Source of the DNA: Leptospira limi
GTDB lineage: Bacteria; Spirochaetota; Leptospiria; Leptospirales; Leptospiraceae
Assembly (NCBI RefSeq): GCF_026151395.1
Contig: NZ_JAMQPV010000004.1
Coordinates: 62,001-126,000 of the forward strand
Direction: 5' to 3'
DNA: 64,000 nucleotides
A program made the translations under genes and the position numbers. Positions 17,412-24,511 of this stretch are shown piece after piece. Position 1 is the stretch's first letter. The number at the start of each line of letters is the position of its first letter. The notes under the pieces are model-generated. The model worked only from the letters and a program-made list of their open reading frames with translations, was not told the origin of the DNA and did no database searches.

Positions 17412-17804
17412 ATGAAAAAAATTTCTCTTTTCCTATTTTTCTGTTTCCCCCTCATAATCACCTCACAAACATTAAAGGACGCTAAAGAATTCCAAGCTCT
17501 CTCCAAAAAAATGTGTGCGAAAACTTCGGAATGTATGAAAGAAAAACTAAAAGACCTTCCACCAGAACAAAGGAAGATGGTTGAATCTCAATTTGTGAAT
17601 GGGAATGTCTGCGAATCTCGTTACAAACAATACATTGTAGAAGGCCAAAAGCCAAGTAACGAAAAACCGACCAAAAAACTCACCAAACAAGACATAGAAG
17701 ACATGAAACAATGTACAAAGGAAATGGCCGCATTTTCCTGTGCTGAATTGGAAGAAGGGAAAATCCCACCAGCTTGTGAAAAGTTCCAATCCGAAGAGGA
17801 ATAA
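17412..17804 (+). CDS. secreted six-cysteine protein
   Basis: A 130-residue protein with a signal peptide ending near ITSQ and six cysteines in the mature part (residues 35, 41, 67, 101, 110, 122), set in charged helices (MKEKLKDLPPEQRKM, LTKQDIEDMKQCTKEM). The spacing suggests three disulfides in a small helical periplasmic protein, a type I have seen in Leptospira. Role unknown. It converges on the EpmA-like gene with only five bases between the ends. Confidence 0.72.
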   Translation: MKKISLFLFFCFPLIITSQTLKDAKEFQALSKKMCAKTSECMKEKLKDLPPEQRKMVESQFVNGNVCESRYKQYIVEGQKPSNEKPTKKLTKQDIEDMKQCTKEMAAFSCAELEEGKIPPACEKFQSEEE

Positions 17805-17809
17805 ATCTT

Positions 17810-18781
17810 TTACAATTCCATCCAATACGGGCTCACTTCCGCGAGTCCGTTTTTCCCCAAAAGTTTTAACATGAGTCTGTCCATCCCAATGGAAATCCCC
17901 GAACAATTGGGAAATCCATTCCCCAATGCCTGTAAAAAATCCTCATCCATTGGAAATACTTCTTTCCCCAATTTGGCACGTAACGCTTGTTCGTCTGCAA
18001 ATCGTTTTCGTTGTTCGTTTGGGTCATTCAATTCATAAAAAGCATTAGCAAGTTCGAGTCCGTCCCAATAAATTTCAAATCGTTTGGCAACTCCCTTCTC
18101 AATTCTAGCAAGAGCGGCACATTCCGGAGGGTAATCATACAAAAAGACAATCCCTTCCCCCAATTTCGGTTCAATACAATTTAAAAATACCAAAAAGAAC
18201 AAATCTTCATACTGCCAAGTTTGTAATTCCTCAAAGGAAGAAGAGGTTAACTTTTGTTTCATGATGGTTGAGATCAAATTTTCTCTTTCATATCCATGCC
18301 CAAGATGGTTGAGAAACACTGACTGTACTGATTCATGACGGATAAAACCTGGTTCGGATAGTTGGTTGTGGAGTTTTGGTATACCAACTGTAAAGATCAG
18401 TTCTCGTAAGAATTTATCGATAAAGTGCAGAAGCACTTCATCATCCATACCTTCTGCATAGAGTTCTAACATAAGAAACTCTTTTGTATGGTACGAACTT
18501 CCCACTTCCCCTGACCTGTAGGTATGGGCCAACTCGAAGATACGAGGTAGGCCTGTTGCCATCATTTGTTTTAGGCTGTACTCAGGAGAGGTGATGAGAT
18601 ACCCCTTTTCTTTTCCAGAGGGAGAACACACTTCAAAGGGATCCAAGTACGGTTCCATACCGACAATGGGTTTTAGAGTGGGTGTATCCACTTCCAAAAA
18701 TTCATTCCGTGTCAAAATCTCTCTTACCGTTTGTAATACTTTGGAACGAAAAATGAGTGTCTCTTTTAGTAGAACGTGCAA
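17810..18781 (-). CDS. epmA: EF-P (R)-beta-lysine ligase, EpmA/PoxA/GenX-type
   Basis: A 323-residue class II lysyl-tRNA-synthetase-like protein lacking the anticodon-binding domain, the defining feature of EpmA. Motif 2 lies in RIFELAHTYRSGEVG with HTKEFLMLELY, and motif 3 in GISIGMDRLMLKLLG. EpmA activates (R)-beta-lysine and attaches it to a lysine of elongation factor P, helping ribosomes through polyproline. Its usual partners EpmB and EF-P are not in this window. The start lies only 12 bases from the start of the divergent gene at 18794, so one promoter must overlap the other coding region. Confidence 0.88.
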   Translation of the reverse strand: MHVLLKETLIFRSKVLQTVREILTRNEFLEVDTPTLKPIVGMEPYLDPFEVCSPSGKEKGYLITSPEYSLKQMMATGLPRIFELAHTYRSGEVGSSYHTKEFLMLELYAEGMDDEVLLHFIDKFLRELIFTVGIPKLHNQLSEPGFIRHESVQSVFLNHLGHGYERENLISTIMKQKLTSSSFEELQTWQYEDLFFLVFLNCIEPKLGEGIVFLYDYPPECAALARIEKGVAKRFEIYWDGLELANAFYELNDPNEQRKRFADEQALRAKLGKEVFPMDEDFLQALGNGFPNCSGISIGMDRLMLKLLGKNGLAEVSPYWMEL

Positions 18782-18793
18782 ACCTAACCTCCG

Positions 18794-19153
18794 ATGGCAA
18801 AAAAAACAAAATACCTAAATGTAAGGGAAATCCAAAACGCCTATGAAATTGTCATCTCCTCCAAAGACGTACATGCGGAGATGGAAGAAGAATTGGACTC
18901 TGTGATGCATATGTTATTTTTCCAAACCAGATCCCATATCCAAATGGATCTGTCGAATTTGCCGTATTTACCCATCACCCTTCTCACCAAACTTTTGAAT
19001 ATGGCAAGAGACCTTCGATTGAAAAAACGAGTTTTGGTTTTGAATGGTCTCACCCTATCCAGTTACCATTACCTCAAACGGTTTGGCCTCATCCGGTTGG
19101 TATTCCCTAGTGAGTCCATCCTCAGGGAGTCCCACCGAGTTCCCAGGGGATAA
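18794..19153 (+). CDS. small STAS-like domain protein
   Basis: A 119-residue soluble protein. The pattern of a short N-terminal strand, a helix and the closing segment VLVLNGLTLSSYHYLKRFGL resembles STAS (anti-sigma-factor antagonist) domains, but the usual phosphorylatable serine context is not clear. Its 3' end overlaps the convergent DUF4279 gene by 32 bases, and its start is 12 bases from the divergent epmA gene. Without a structural match the assignment is tentative. Confidence 0.6.
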   Translation: MAKKTKYLNVREIQNAYEIVISSKDVHAEMEEELDSVMHMLFFQTRSHIQMDLSNLPYLPITLLTKLLNMARDLRLKKRVLVLNGLTLSSYHYLKRFGLIRLVFPSESILRESHRVPRG

Positions 19154-19538
19154 TTTCCAATTCGACTCCCATTTCACCTAACAAAAGCATCGTCCTTCTA
19201 TCGAGGGTGACACCTTTGGTAAACTCAGAGGCAAACTCAACCGAGACGTAAATCGTAGAAGTAAAGTTTTCTGTGAACTCTTTCAGTTCTTTGCGAACGG
19301 GTCCCAGTGTTTTTAGAATGTCCCAAATATGATCTTGGGCAGAGAACTCAGGTCCTAACTTAGAATTGAGCTGCCAATGACTCGGAATTGTCATATTTTC
19401 GATGTCTTTTACATCCCCACCATGGTAATAGTCGGGAGTTAGGCCTAATTTTTCCGTCACTTCCAAGGGCCGTAGCCTTGTTCCTGTGATGGCAAACATT
19501 GCCCACGATTTTAGTTCTCTTTGTGTTCCCGATTCCAT
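19122..19538 (-). CDS. DUF4279 family protein
   Basis: A 138-residue soluble protein whose layout fits DUF4279: an early strand (MFAITGTRLRP), the EVTEKLGLTPDYYHGGD segment, SHWQL, and a late strand with EIIPWEL. The family has no known function. The 3' end overlaps the STAS-like gene tail to tail by 32 bases. Confidence 0.7.
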   Translation of the reverse strand: MESGTQRELKSWAMFAITGTRLRPLEVTEKLGLTPDYYHGGDVKDIENMTIPSHWQLNSKLGPEFSAQDHIWDILKTLGPVRKELKEFTENFTSTIYVSVEFASEFTKGVTLDRRTMLLLGEMGVELEIIPWELGGTP

Positions 19539-19596
19539 TTTTTACTTTTTTTTTCTACTACAAGAACCAAATTGAGAAAGAACTCAAGGGAAAAAC

Positions 19597-20322
19597 ATGA
19601 AAAATATTTTGGTAATTGAGGACGATCCGGACATCGGGAACCTAATCCGGAAATCTCTCGATTCAGCTCACTACACCACTTCCGTTTTTGAAAATGGCGA
19701 AGATGGATTGAAATTTTATAAATCCAATCATCCTGATTTAGTGATTCTTGACCTTTCACTTCCAGACATTGATGGTATGGAAATTTGCCGTAGCATTCGG
19801 AAATCAGACGAAAGTACTCCAATTTTTATCCTTTCTGCAAGAACGGAAGAAATTGATAGGATCATGGGACTCGAGTTAGGTGCTGATGATTACATCACAA
19901 AACCATTTTCCGTTCGGGAACTCAAAACTCGTGTAGACGTTTTTTTTAGACGTTGGGATAAAAAAATTGGAATCAAACCAAATGTAGGACAAGCGGGTGA
20001 GATCATTCGTGGTGCCTTAAAGATTGATTCCATTCGTCGTCGTGTTACGTTAAACGAAAACATCATCAACATCTCTCGTAAAGAATTTGACATTTTACAA
20101 CTACTCGCTGGTTCACCAGGAAAAGTTTTTTCTCGTGAAATGATTTTGGAATCAGTTTGGGGAGTGGAATGGGATGGTTTTGAAAGGATGATTGATAGCC
20201 ATATCAAACGCATTCGTTCCAAACTGGAAAAAAATTCCGCACAACCAGAATGGATTGAAACCATTTGGGGAATTGGATATCGTTTCACTGACAATTTTGA
20301 AAACATTGTTGTACCAGACTAA
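19597..20322 (+). CDS. OmpR-family response regulator
   Basis: A 241-residue two-component regulator. The receiver domain has the acidic pair EDD (residues 8-10), phospho-acceptor Asp52 (LDLSLPD) and Lys102 in ITKPFS. The C-terminal winged helix ([37 protein letters not shown]) is of OmpR/PhoB type and should bind DNA. A purine-rich CAAGGGAAAAAC precedes the ATG. No histidine kinase is adjacent, so it is an orphan here. The following membrane-protein gene starts 8 bases later and may be cotranscribed. Confidence 0.92.
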   Translation: MKNILVIEDDPDIGNLIRKSLDSAHYTTSVFENGEDGLKFYKSNHPDLVILDLSLPDIDGMEICRSIRKSDESTPIFILSARTEEIDRIMGLELGADDYITKPFSVRELKTRVDVFFRRWDKKIGIKPNVGQAGEIIRGALKIDSIRRRVTLNENIINISRKEFDILQLLAGSPGKVFSREMILESVWGVEWDGFERMIDSHIKRIRSKLEKNSAQPEWIETIWGIGYRFTDNFENIVVPD

Positions 20323-20330
20323 CATACGTT

Positions 20331-20615
20331 ATGGAAGAAGTGAAAAAAGAGAAGTCCCTCATCGACGAAATTAAGTTGTATGAGAAAAAAGCCAAGGAAA
20401 TTGAACAAAGAGCCAAGGAGAAGTATATGGAACAAGTAAGTGACATCAAACAAAAGTTAGGGAAAGCAAGTGAAGAAGCATCCATTCGTGCCAAAGAGGT
20501 GATCGACAATGTGGGTTCCTATGTAAAAGAAAATCCACAAAAAGCAGCTGTGATTGGTTTTGGAGTTGGACTTGGTCTTGGACTTGCCCTTGGTTGGTTT
20601 TTTAAGAAGAAATAA
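20331..20615 (+). CDS. DUF883/YqjD-like membrane-anchored protein
   Basis: A 94-residue protein: a charged, coiled-coil helix (about residues 1-65) ending in ENPQKAAVIGFGVGLGLGLALGW, a C-terminal membrane helix of GxxxG type, then a basic end. This is the plan of DUF883 proteins (YqjD, ElaB), which anchor in the inner membrane and can bind ribosomes in stationary phase. The stop TAA abuts the TTG start of the next gene, so the pair is translationally coupled. Confidence 0.78.
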   Translation: MEEVKKEKSLIDEIKLYEKKAKEIEQRAKEKYMEQVSDIKQKLGKASEEASIRAKEVIDNVGSYVKENPQKAAVIGFGVGLGLGLALGWFFKKK

Positions 20616-20948
20616 TTGAACGAAAAACACTCTAAACAACGCAAAAAAGGTGGTTTAAAAGCCACCTTCGAAGAATTCATCGCCAAACTTGTCTCTTATG
20701 TAGAAGTGATGGTGATCTATATACAAAAAAACGTACAGTTTTATGTGCAAAAATTTGTTAAAAAAACGGTTTGGGTATTCACTGCTCTCACACTCATCTT
20801 CCTTGGACTTGTGTACACTTCGTACGGCATTTTCCTAAGTATTCAAAAGTTTTTAGCTAGCGGAGATCCCATCCTTGCGAGTTTCGGAACTGGAATTGGA
20901 TTTTTAGTTTTTGCAATCCTCTTTTTATCTTTTGTTTTCCGTAAATAA
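20616..20948 (+). CDS. YqjE/holin-superfamily-III-like membrane protein
   Basis: A 110-residue protein starting at a TTG directly after the previous stop. A basic N-terminal helix is followed by two transmembrane helices (VWVFTALTLIFLGLVYTSYG and GIGFLVFAILFLSFVF). It resembles YqjE, the middle member of the E. coli yqjDEK set. The order DUF883 gene, two-helix membrane gene, small soluble gene is the same here. Biochemical role unknown. Confidence 0.68.
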   Translation: MNEKHSKQRKKGGLKATFEEFIAKLVSYVEVMVIYIQKNVQFYVQKFVKKTVWVFTALTLIFLGLVYTSYGIFLSIQKFLASGDPILASFGTGIGFLVFAILFLSFVFRK

Positions 20949-20953
20949 TTTGT

Positions 20954-21199
20954 ATGGTATTTAACCCCTTCCAAGACCACAACCGTTACCTCGACAAAGA
21001 CCCAAAAGACATGACTTTGTCCGAATTACGCATGTTACTCAAGATCAAACGAATGGACTTAACACTTGGTTGGATTGAATTGGAAGGCAAAGTTAAATTC
21101 TGGCAACGAGTGGTTCGTTCCCTTCGTGAATCGGGCGTTTTAGACAAAGCCAAAGAAGGAATCCAAAGTTATTTGCAAAAGGACTCACCAAAAGAATAA
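20954..21199 (+). CDS. small soluble protein, third member of a Yqj-like trio
   Basis: An 81-residue hydrophilic protein with a helical middle (LSELRMLLKIKRMDLTLGWIE) and a basic segment (KFWQRVVRSLRES). It starts five bases after the YqjE-like gene. By position it corresponds to YqjK, but I see no clear sequence match. The next gene, cutA, begins 46 bases downstream. Confidence 0.62.
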   Translation: MVFNPFQDHNRYLDKDPKDMTLSELRMLLKIKRMDLTLGWIELEGKVKFWQRVVRSLRESGVLDKAKEGIQSYLQKDSPKE

Positions 21200-21245
21200 G
21201 GATTTGCCCTTCCATATCCGATCCTAGTACCAACAGTAGGACAAC

Positions 21246-21575
21246 ATGGCATCGGAAGAAATTTTAGTATTTACCACAATAGGCGACCGCGACATGGCGG
21301 AAGAACAAATCTCTGAAATGTTAGAAGAAGGGATCATTGTATCAGGGACCATATTCCCTGAAGTCGAACTGGTTTACCTTTGGGAAGGCAAAATCACAGT
21401 TGATACGGAAAACAAAATTTTACTCAAAGCAAAAGCTGATAAGTATGATGCGATCGAAGCGTATATCATGAAACACCATCCCTACATAGCACCCGAAATC
21501 ATTCGGCTGGATGTGAGTTTTGGTAGCCCCGCCTACAAAGCGTTTGTTGCCGACAAAATCAAAAAGAATAGCTAA
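21246..21575 (+). CDS. cutA: CutA1 divalent-cation tolerance protein
   Basis: A 109-residue small trimeric ferredoxin-like protein of the CutA1 family. Recognisable segments are the opening strand ILVFTTIGDRDMAEEQI, the ELVYLWEGKI hairpin (where classical CutA has YxWxGKI) and HPYIAPEIIRLDV near the end. CutA proteins are structurally like PII; their role in metal tolerance is weakly established. A weak CCACA/TGTGG hairpin with T-rich DNA follows the stop. Confidence 0.9.
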   Translation: MASEEILVFTTIGDRDMAEEQISEMLEEGIIVSGTIFPEVELVYLWEGKITVDTENKILLKAKADKYDAIEAYIMKHHPYIAPEIIRLDVSFGSPAYKAFVADKIKKNS

Positions 21576-21650
21576 CAAAAAAGTCCACATGCTTTTTCTT
21601 TTTTGTGGGCGCCTCGAATTCAATTTTCTCACAATCAACTTTACGCAAAA

Positions 21651-21745
21651 ATCGACCGGGCCACTCTGGGGTCCGCGTTCGCTCCCGTCCTAGTCGGCGT
21701 TTCGCCTCCTAGGACCAAGCCCACCGTGTCCCTGGCGCAGGGATA
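21651..21745. repeat. GC-rich palindromic intergenic element
   Basis: A GC-rich island in AT-rich DNA. At 21687-21715 the arms GTCCTAG and CTAGGAC enclose a second pair, GGCG/CGCC, around a three-base loop, separated by a 2x2 mismatch. At 21729-21743 there is a perfect TCCCTG-GCG-CAGGGA hairpin. A GGTCC (about 21670) can also pair with GGACC at 21712. The composition and nested palindromes suggest a dispersed repeat of REP type or a structured RNA. It lies between cutA and the arsR-like gene. Confidence 0.6.
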
Positions 21746-21795
21746 GAACGTATTTTCTAAATTTAGCATTGGGAACAGGTAAAAATTGTGTTGCC

Positions 21796-21833
21796 AAATG
21801 ACTACATATCATTTATTAGTCAAATGGCTACAC
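21796..21833 (+). promoter_or_regulatory. direct repeats before the arsR-like gene, probable operator
   Basis: CAAATGACTACA and CAAATGGCTACA (11 of 12 identical) occur 26 bases apart, the second ending at the start codon. TGACTA and TAGTCA within the same stretch also form an inverted pair. Such repeats ahead of an autoregulated ArsR-type gene are likely its binding sites. Confidence 0.5.
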
Positions 21834-21834
21834 A

Positions 21835-22158
21835 ATGGATTTACGAAGAGATGTTTTTCAGGCAATTGCAGATCCCACTAGGCGGGCCATCCTCCTCCTT
21901 GTGGCCACCCAGTCGATGACAGCGGGAGCGATTGCTTCCCAATTTGATTCCAAACGACCCACCATATCCAAACACCTACTCATCTTAACCGAATGTGATT
22001 TGTTACAGAGGGAACCCATTGGCCGTGAAATGTACTACCACCTAAACCCACATAAAATGAAAGAAATTGCCCATTTCATCGAACCATTCCGTAAACTCTG
22101 GGACGACAGGTTTAATAAACTGGAATCTGTGATGAAACAATATAAACCGAAGGCATAA
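21835..22158 (+). CDS. ArsR-family transcriptional regulator
   Basis: A 107-residue winged-helix regulator: [16 protein letters not shown], then the recognition helix region ([19 protein letters not shown]) and the wing ([12 protein letters not shown]). It belongs to the ArsR subgroup that lacks metal-binding cysteines and usually precedes SRPBCC/AHSA1 genes, as here. It probably represses its own operon (21835-23759) from the direct repeats at its start. Confidence 0.9.
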   Translation: MDLRRDVFQAIADPTRRAILLLVATQSMTAGAIASQFDSKRPTISKHLLILTECDLLQREPIGREMYYHLNPHKMKEIAHFIEPFRKLWDDRFNKLESVMKQYKPKA

Positions 22159-22188
22159 TACAAATCGTTTGCGAATAAGGAATTTGGA

Positions 22189-22650
22189 ATGGAACTCAAA
22201 ACAAAGGTGATCGCAGAAGACGGCAAACAAGAGATAATGATCGAACGTGAGTTTGATTTACCATCCTCTCTTGTGTTTAAGGCGCATACAGAACCAGAGC
22301 TCATCGAACAATGGATGGGAAACAAGGTAATCCAATTTGAAAAACGAAACCACGGGAGTTATGTATTTGAAACAAAATCCCCTGAAGGGCATTTACTCTT
22401 TCGAGCAAATGGAGTGTTACTGAACCTCGTGGAGGACCAAAGTTTTGTGAGAACCTTCGAAATGGAAAACACTGGTTTCCCTATCCAACTTGAATTTTTT
22501 ACCTTCCAAAAGATTTCCGAAAACAAATCCAAACTCAGAATGCAAATTATATTTCAATCGGTGGATCAAAGAGACAATCTACTGAAGATGCCATTTGCCC
22601 AAGGGATCAATATGGCCCACAACCGATTGCAAACAATCACAAAACAGTGA
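22189..22650 (+). CDS. SRPBCC (AHSA1/START-like) domain protein
   Basis: A 153-residue protein of the Aha1/START-like fold: an opening strand (REFDLPSSLVFKAHTEPELIEQWMG) typical of the family, then a beta sheet and a closing helix (DQRDNLLKMPFAQGINMA). These proteins bind hydrophobic ligands; the true substrate is unknown. It lies 30 bases after the ArsR-type gene, a pairing common across bacteria. Confidence 0.85.
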   Translation: MELKTKVIAEDGKQEIMIEREFDLPSSLVFKAHTEPELIEQWMGNKVIQFEKRNHGSYVFETKSPEGHLLFRANGVLLNLVEDQSFVRTFEMENTGFPIQLEFFTFQKISENKSKLRMQIIFQSVDQRDNLLKMPFAQGINMAHNRLQTITKQ

Positions 22651-22681
22651 ATGAAATAAATCATAACATAGGTTAAACGAT

Positions 22682-23284
22682 ATGGAACCAAAACAAAAAA
22701 AAAGTAACACCAAAAACCCAAACTCTTTTTTTGATGGGGTAAAATCTTGGAAAAAAGAATTCCAAATCCTACGTTCCATTGCACTCAAAAGCAAACTAGT
22801 TGAGGAAATTAAATGGGGGCAACCTTGTTACACATGGAATGGTCAAAATGTATTTTTATTACATGGATTCAAAGAATATGTTGCGATTTTATTTTTCAAA
22901 GGATCTTTATTAAAAGACCCAAAAAAAATTCTCATCCAACAAACAAAAAACGTACAAGCTGCGAGACAGATGCGTTTCCAGTCAGCAGAAGAGATTACCA
23001 AATCTAAAACCACGATTCAGGCATTTATGATAGATGCAATCGAGTTGGAAAAAACTGGGAAAAAACCAATCTTGAAAAAAACTTCTGAGTTTGAAGTTCC
23101 AGAAGAGTTTTTAAGAATATTGGAACAAAATCCAAAATTACAGAGCGCATTCCAAGAGTTAACTCCCGGTAGGCAAAGAGGGTATCTACTCTTCTTTAAT
23201 TCTGCAAAACGAAAAGAAACAAGAGAAGAAAGAATCATAAAACATATACCTAATATCTTGAATGGGAAGGGATTAAACGATTAA
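22682..23284 (+). CDS. YdeI/OmpD-associated (DUF1801-type) protein
   Basis: A 200-residue soluble protein. The DUF1801 part is recognisable in EIKWGQPCYTWNGQNVFLLHGF and the following KGSLLKDP segment. The C-terminal half (PEEFLRILEQNPKLQSAFQELTPGRQRGYL) is the bacteriocin-protection YdeI-type helix. The exact role is unknown. It is the third gene of the ArsR-SRPBCC operon. Confidence 0.82.
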   Translation: MEPKQKKSNTKNPNSFFDGVKSWKKEFQILRSIALKSKLVEEIKWGQPCYTWNGQNVFLLHGFKEYVAILFFKGSLLKDPKKILIQQTKNVQAARQMRFQSAEEITKSKTTIQAFMIDAIELEKTGKKPILKKTSEFEVPEEFLRILEQNPKLQSAFQELTPGRQRGYLLFFNSAKRKETREERIIKHIPNILNGKGLND

Positions 23285-23381
23285 AGGGATACGAATAGAA
23301 TCATTGATAAGTCTGGTATAGTTTAGGAATACCGAAACCATCAAAATTGAGGAATGAATTTTTTAATTTAGGAGAACATTT

Positions 23382-23759
23382 ATGTCAGAGAAAACAAACA
23401 AAATTCTGTATTGGTTCTTTACCCTTTGGTTATCACTGGGTATGGTTTCCACAGCCTTCGTCCAACTCATGAAACTTCCTGAAGAAGTGGAAAAGATAAA
23501 CCAATTGGGATACCCAACCTACTTTCTCACTCTTTTAGGTGTTTGGAAATTACTAGGTGTCATCGCTGTACTGGTTCCAAAATTTTTATTACTGAAAGAA
23601 TGGGCGTACGCAGGGTTTTTCTTTGCGATGTCTGGGGCGGCAATTTCTCACATCAGTTGTGGGCATCCCATAACAGAAGTTTTACCATCTTTGTTACTAT
23701 TAAGTTTAACTGTGATTTCATGGTACTTACGACCAGAAAATCGCAAAATCAAAGTCTAA
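23382..23759 (+). CDS. DoxX-like membrane protein
   Basis: A 125-residue protein with four transmembrane helices matching the DoxX-like family (LGMVSTAFVQL, GVWKLLGVIAVLVP, SGAAISHISCG). Members often sit with ArsR/SRPBCC genes as here; they may take part in quinone or thiol redox chemistry. A good GGAG ribosome-binding site precedes the ATG. The gene is followed by a strong terminator at 23782. Confidence 0.85.
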   Translation: MSEKTNKILYWFFTLWLSLGMVSTAFVQLMKLPEEVEKINQLGYPTYFLTLLGVWKLLGVIAVLVPKFLLLKEWAYAGFFFAMSGAAISHISCGHPITEVLPSLLLLSLTVISWYLRPENRKIKV

Positions 23760-23781
23760 ACCAAAAGAATTCAAATCCACA

Positions 23782-23822
23782 AAACGATCAAACATTTGGA
23801 TACAGTATCTGTTTGATCGTTT
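23782..23822. terminator. strong bidirectional terminator hairpin
   Basis: Perfect 13-base arms (AAACGATCAAACA and TGTTTGATCGTTT) around a 15-base loop lie between the 3' ends of the DoxX-like and pnuC genes. A-rich DNA on one side and T-rich on the other suit termination in both directions. Confidence 0.8.
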
Positions 23823-23827
23823 CCGAA

Positions 23828-24496
23828 TCATATCAATATAGAAGTCGATTTTTGATTCTCCCGATACTCCTTGTACCAATGCCACGAACCATAAAAAGCA
23901 ATGAGAAGGAAAATCACATATTCGATGGTCACAAATGGAATATTCTTTAGAGAATACAAAACAATACAAACAATATCCACTAACACCCATAAAAACCAAG
24001 ATTCCAGTTTCCTTTGGGCTAAGAGTAAATTGGCAATGATACTTGTGACTGTTGTAAACGCATCCCAATACAAATAATCAGGTGGTTTGGCAAACAAACT
24101 CGGGAACCAAACTGGTAAGTGTTTTGTAAAAAAACCAAGGCCAAAGGTTCCCACGATCAAAAGGAAAATCACAAAAAGGTTTTTGTTTCTCCCGAGTGAT
24201 ACAATCTTCGTAAATTGTCCTGTTCGTTTCCTCCAAATGATCCAACCATAAATACTGGATCCAAAAAAATAAATTTGTAACAACATATCCGAATACAATT
24301 GGATTTGGAAAAATAAAAAGAAAAAACAAATCGAATTAAAAATTCCAATCGGCCATGTCAGGATATGATTCCTAGAAGCTAAGTACACACAAGCAAGGCC
24401 AGAAGTTGTGCCTAGAAATTCTATGAGGCTAATGGGATAACCAAAGACAGAAAAAAGAGGGAACTCAATCGAGAAGTCTAAAACAAAATCCGTCAT
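23828..24496 (-). CDS. pnuC: PnuC-type nicotinamide riboside/mononucleotide transporter
   Basis: A 222-residue inner-membrane protein with about seven helices. The PnuC pattern is visible in TSGLACVYLASRNHILTWPIG, then IQLYSDMLLQIYFFGSSIYGW (Y-x-D with W) and the late WLLV-like ESWFLWVLVDIVCIVLY. It should bring nicotinamide riboside into the cell for NAD synthesis. No adjacent NAD gene or NiaR-like site is seen. Confidence 0.9.
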   Translation of the reverse strand: MTDFVLDFSIEFPLFSVFGYPISLIEFLGTTSGLACVYLASRNHILTWPIGIFNSICFFFLFFQIQLYSDMLLQIYFFGSSIYGWIIWRKRTGQFTKIVSLGRNKNLFVIFLLIVGTFGLGFFTKHLPVWFPSLFAKPPDYLYWDAFTTVTSIIANLLLAQRKLESWFLWVLVDIVCIVLYSLKNIPFVTIEYVIFLLIAFYGSWHWYKEYRENQKSTSILI

Positions 24497-24511
24497 TTAC
24501 AAAGAAAAAAT

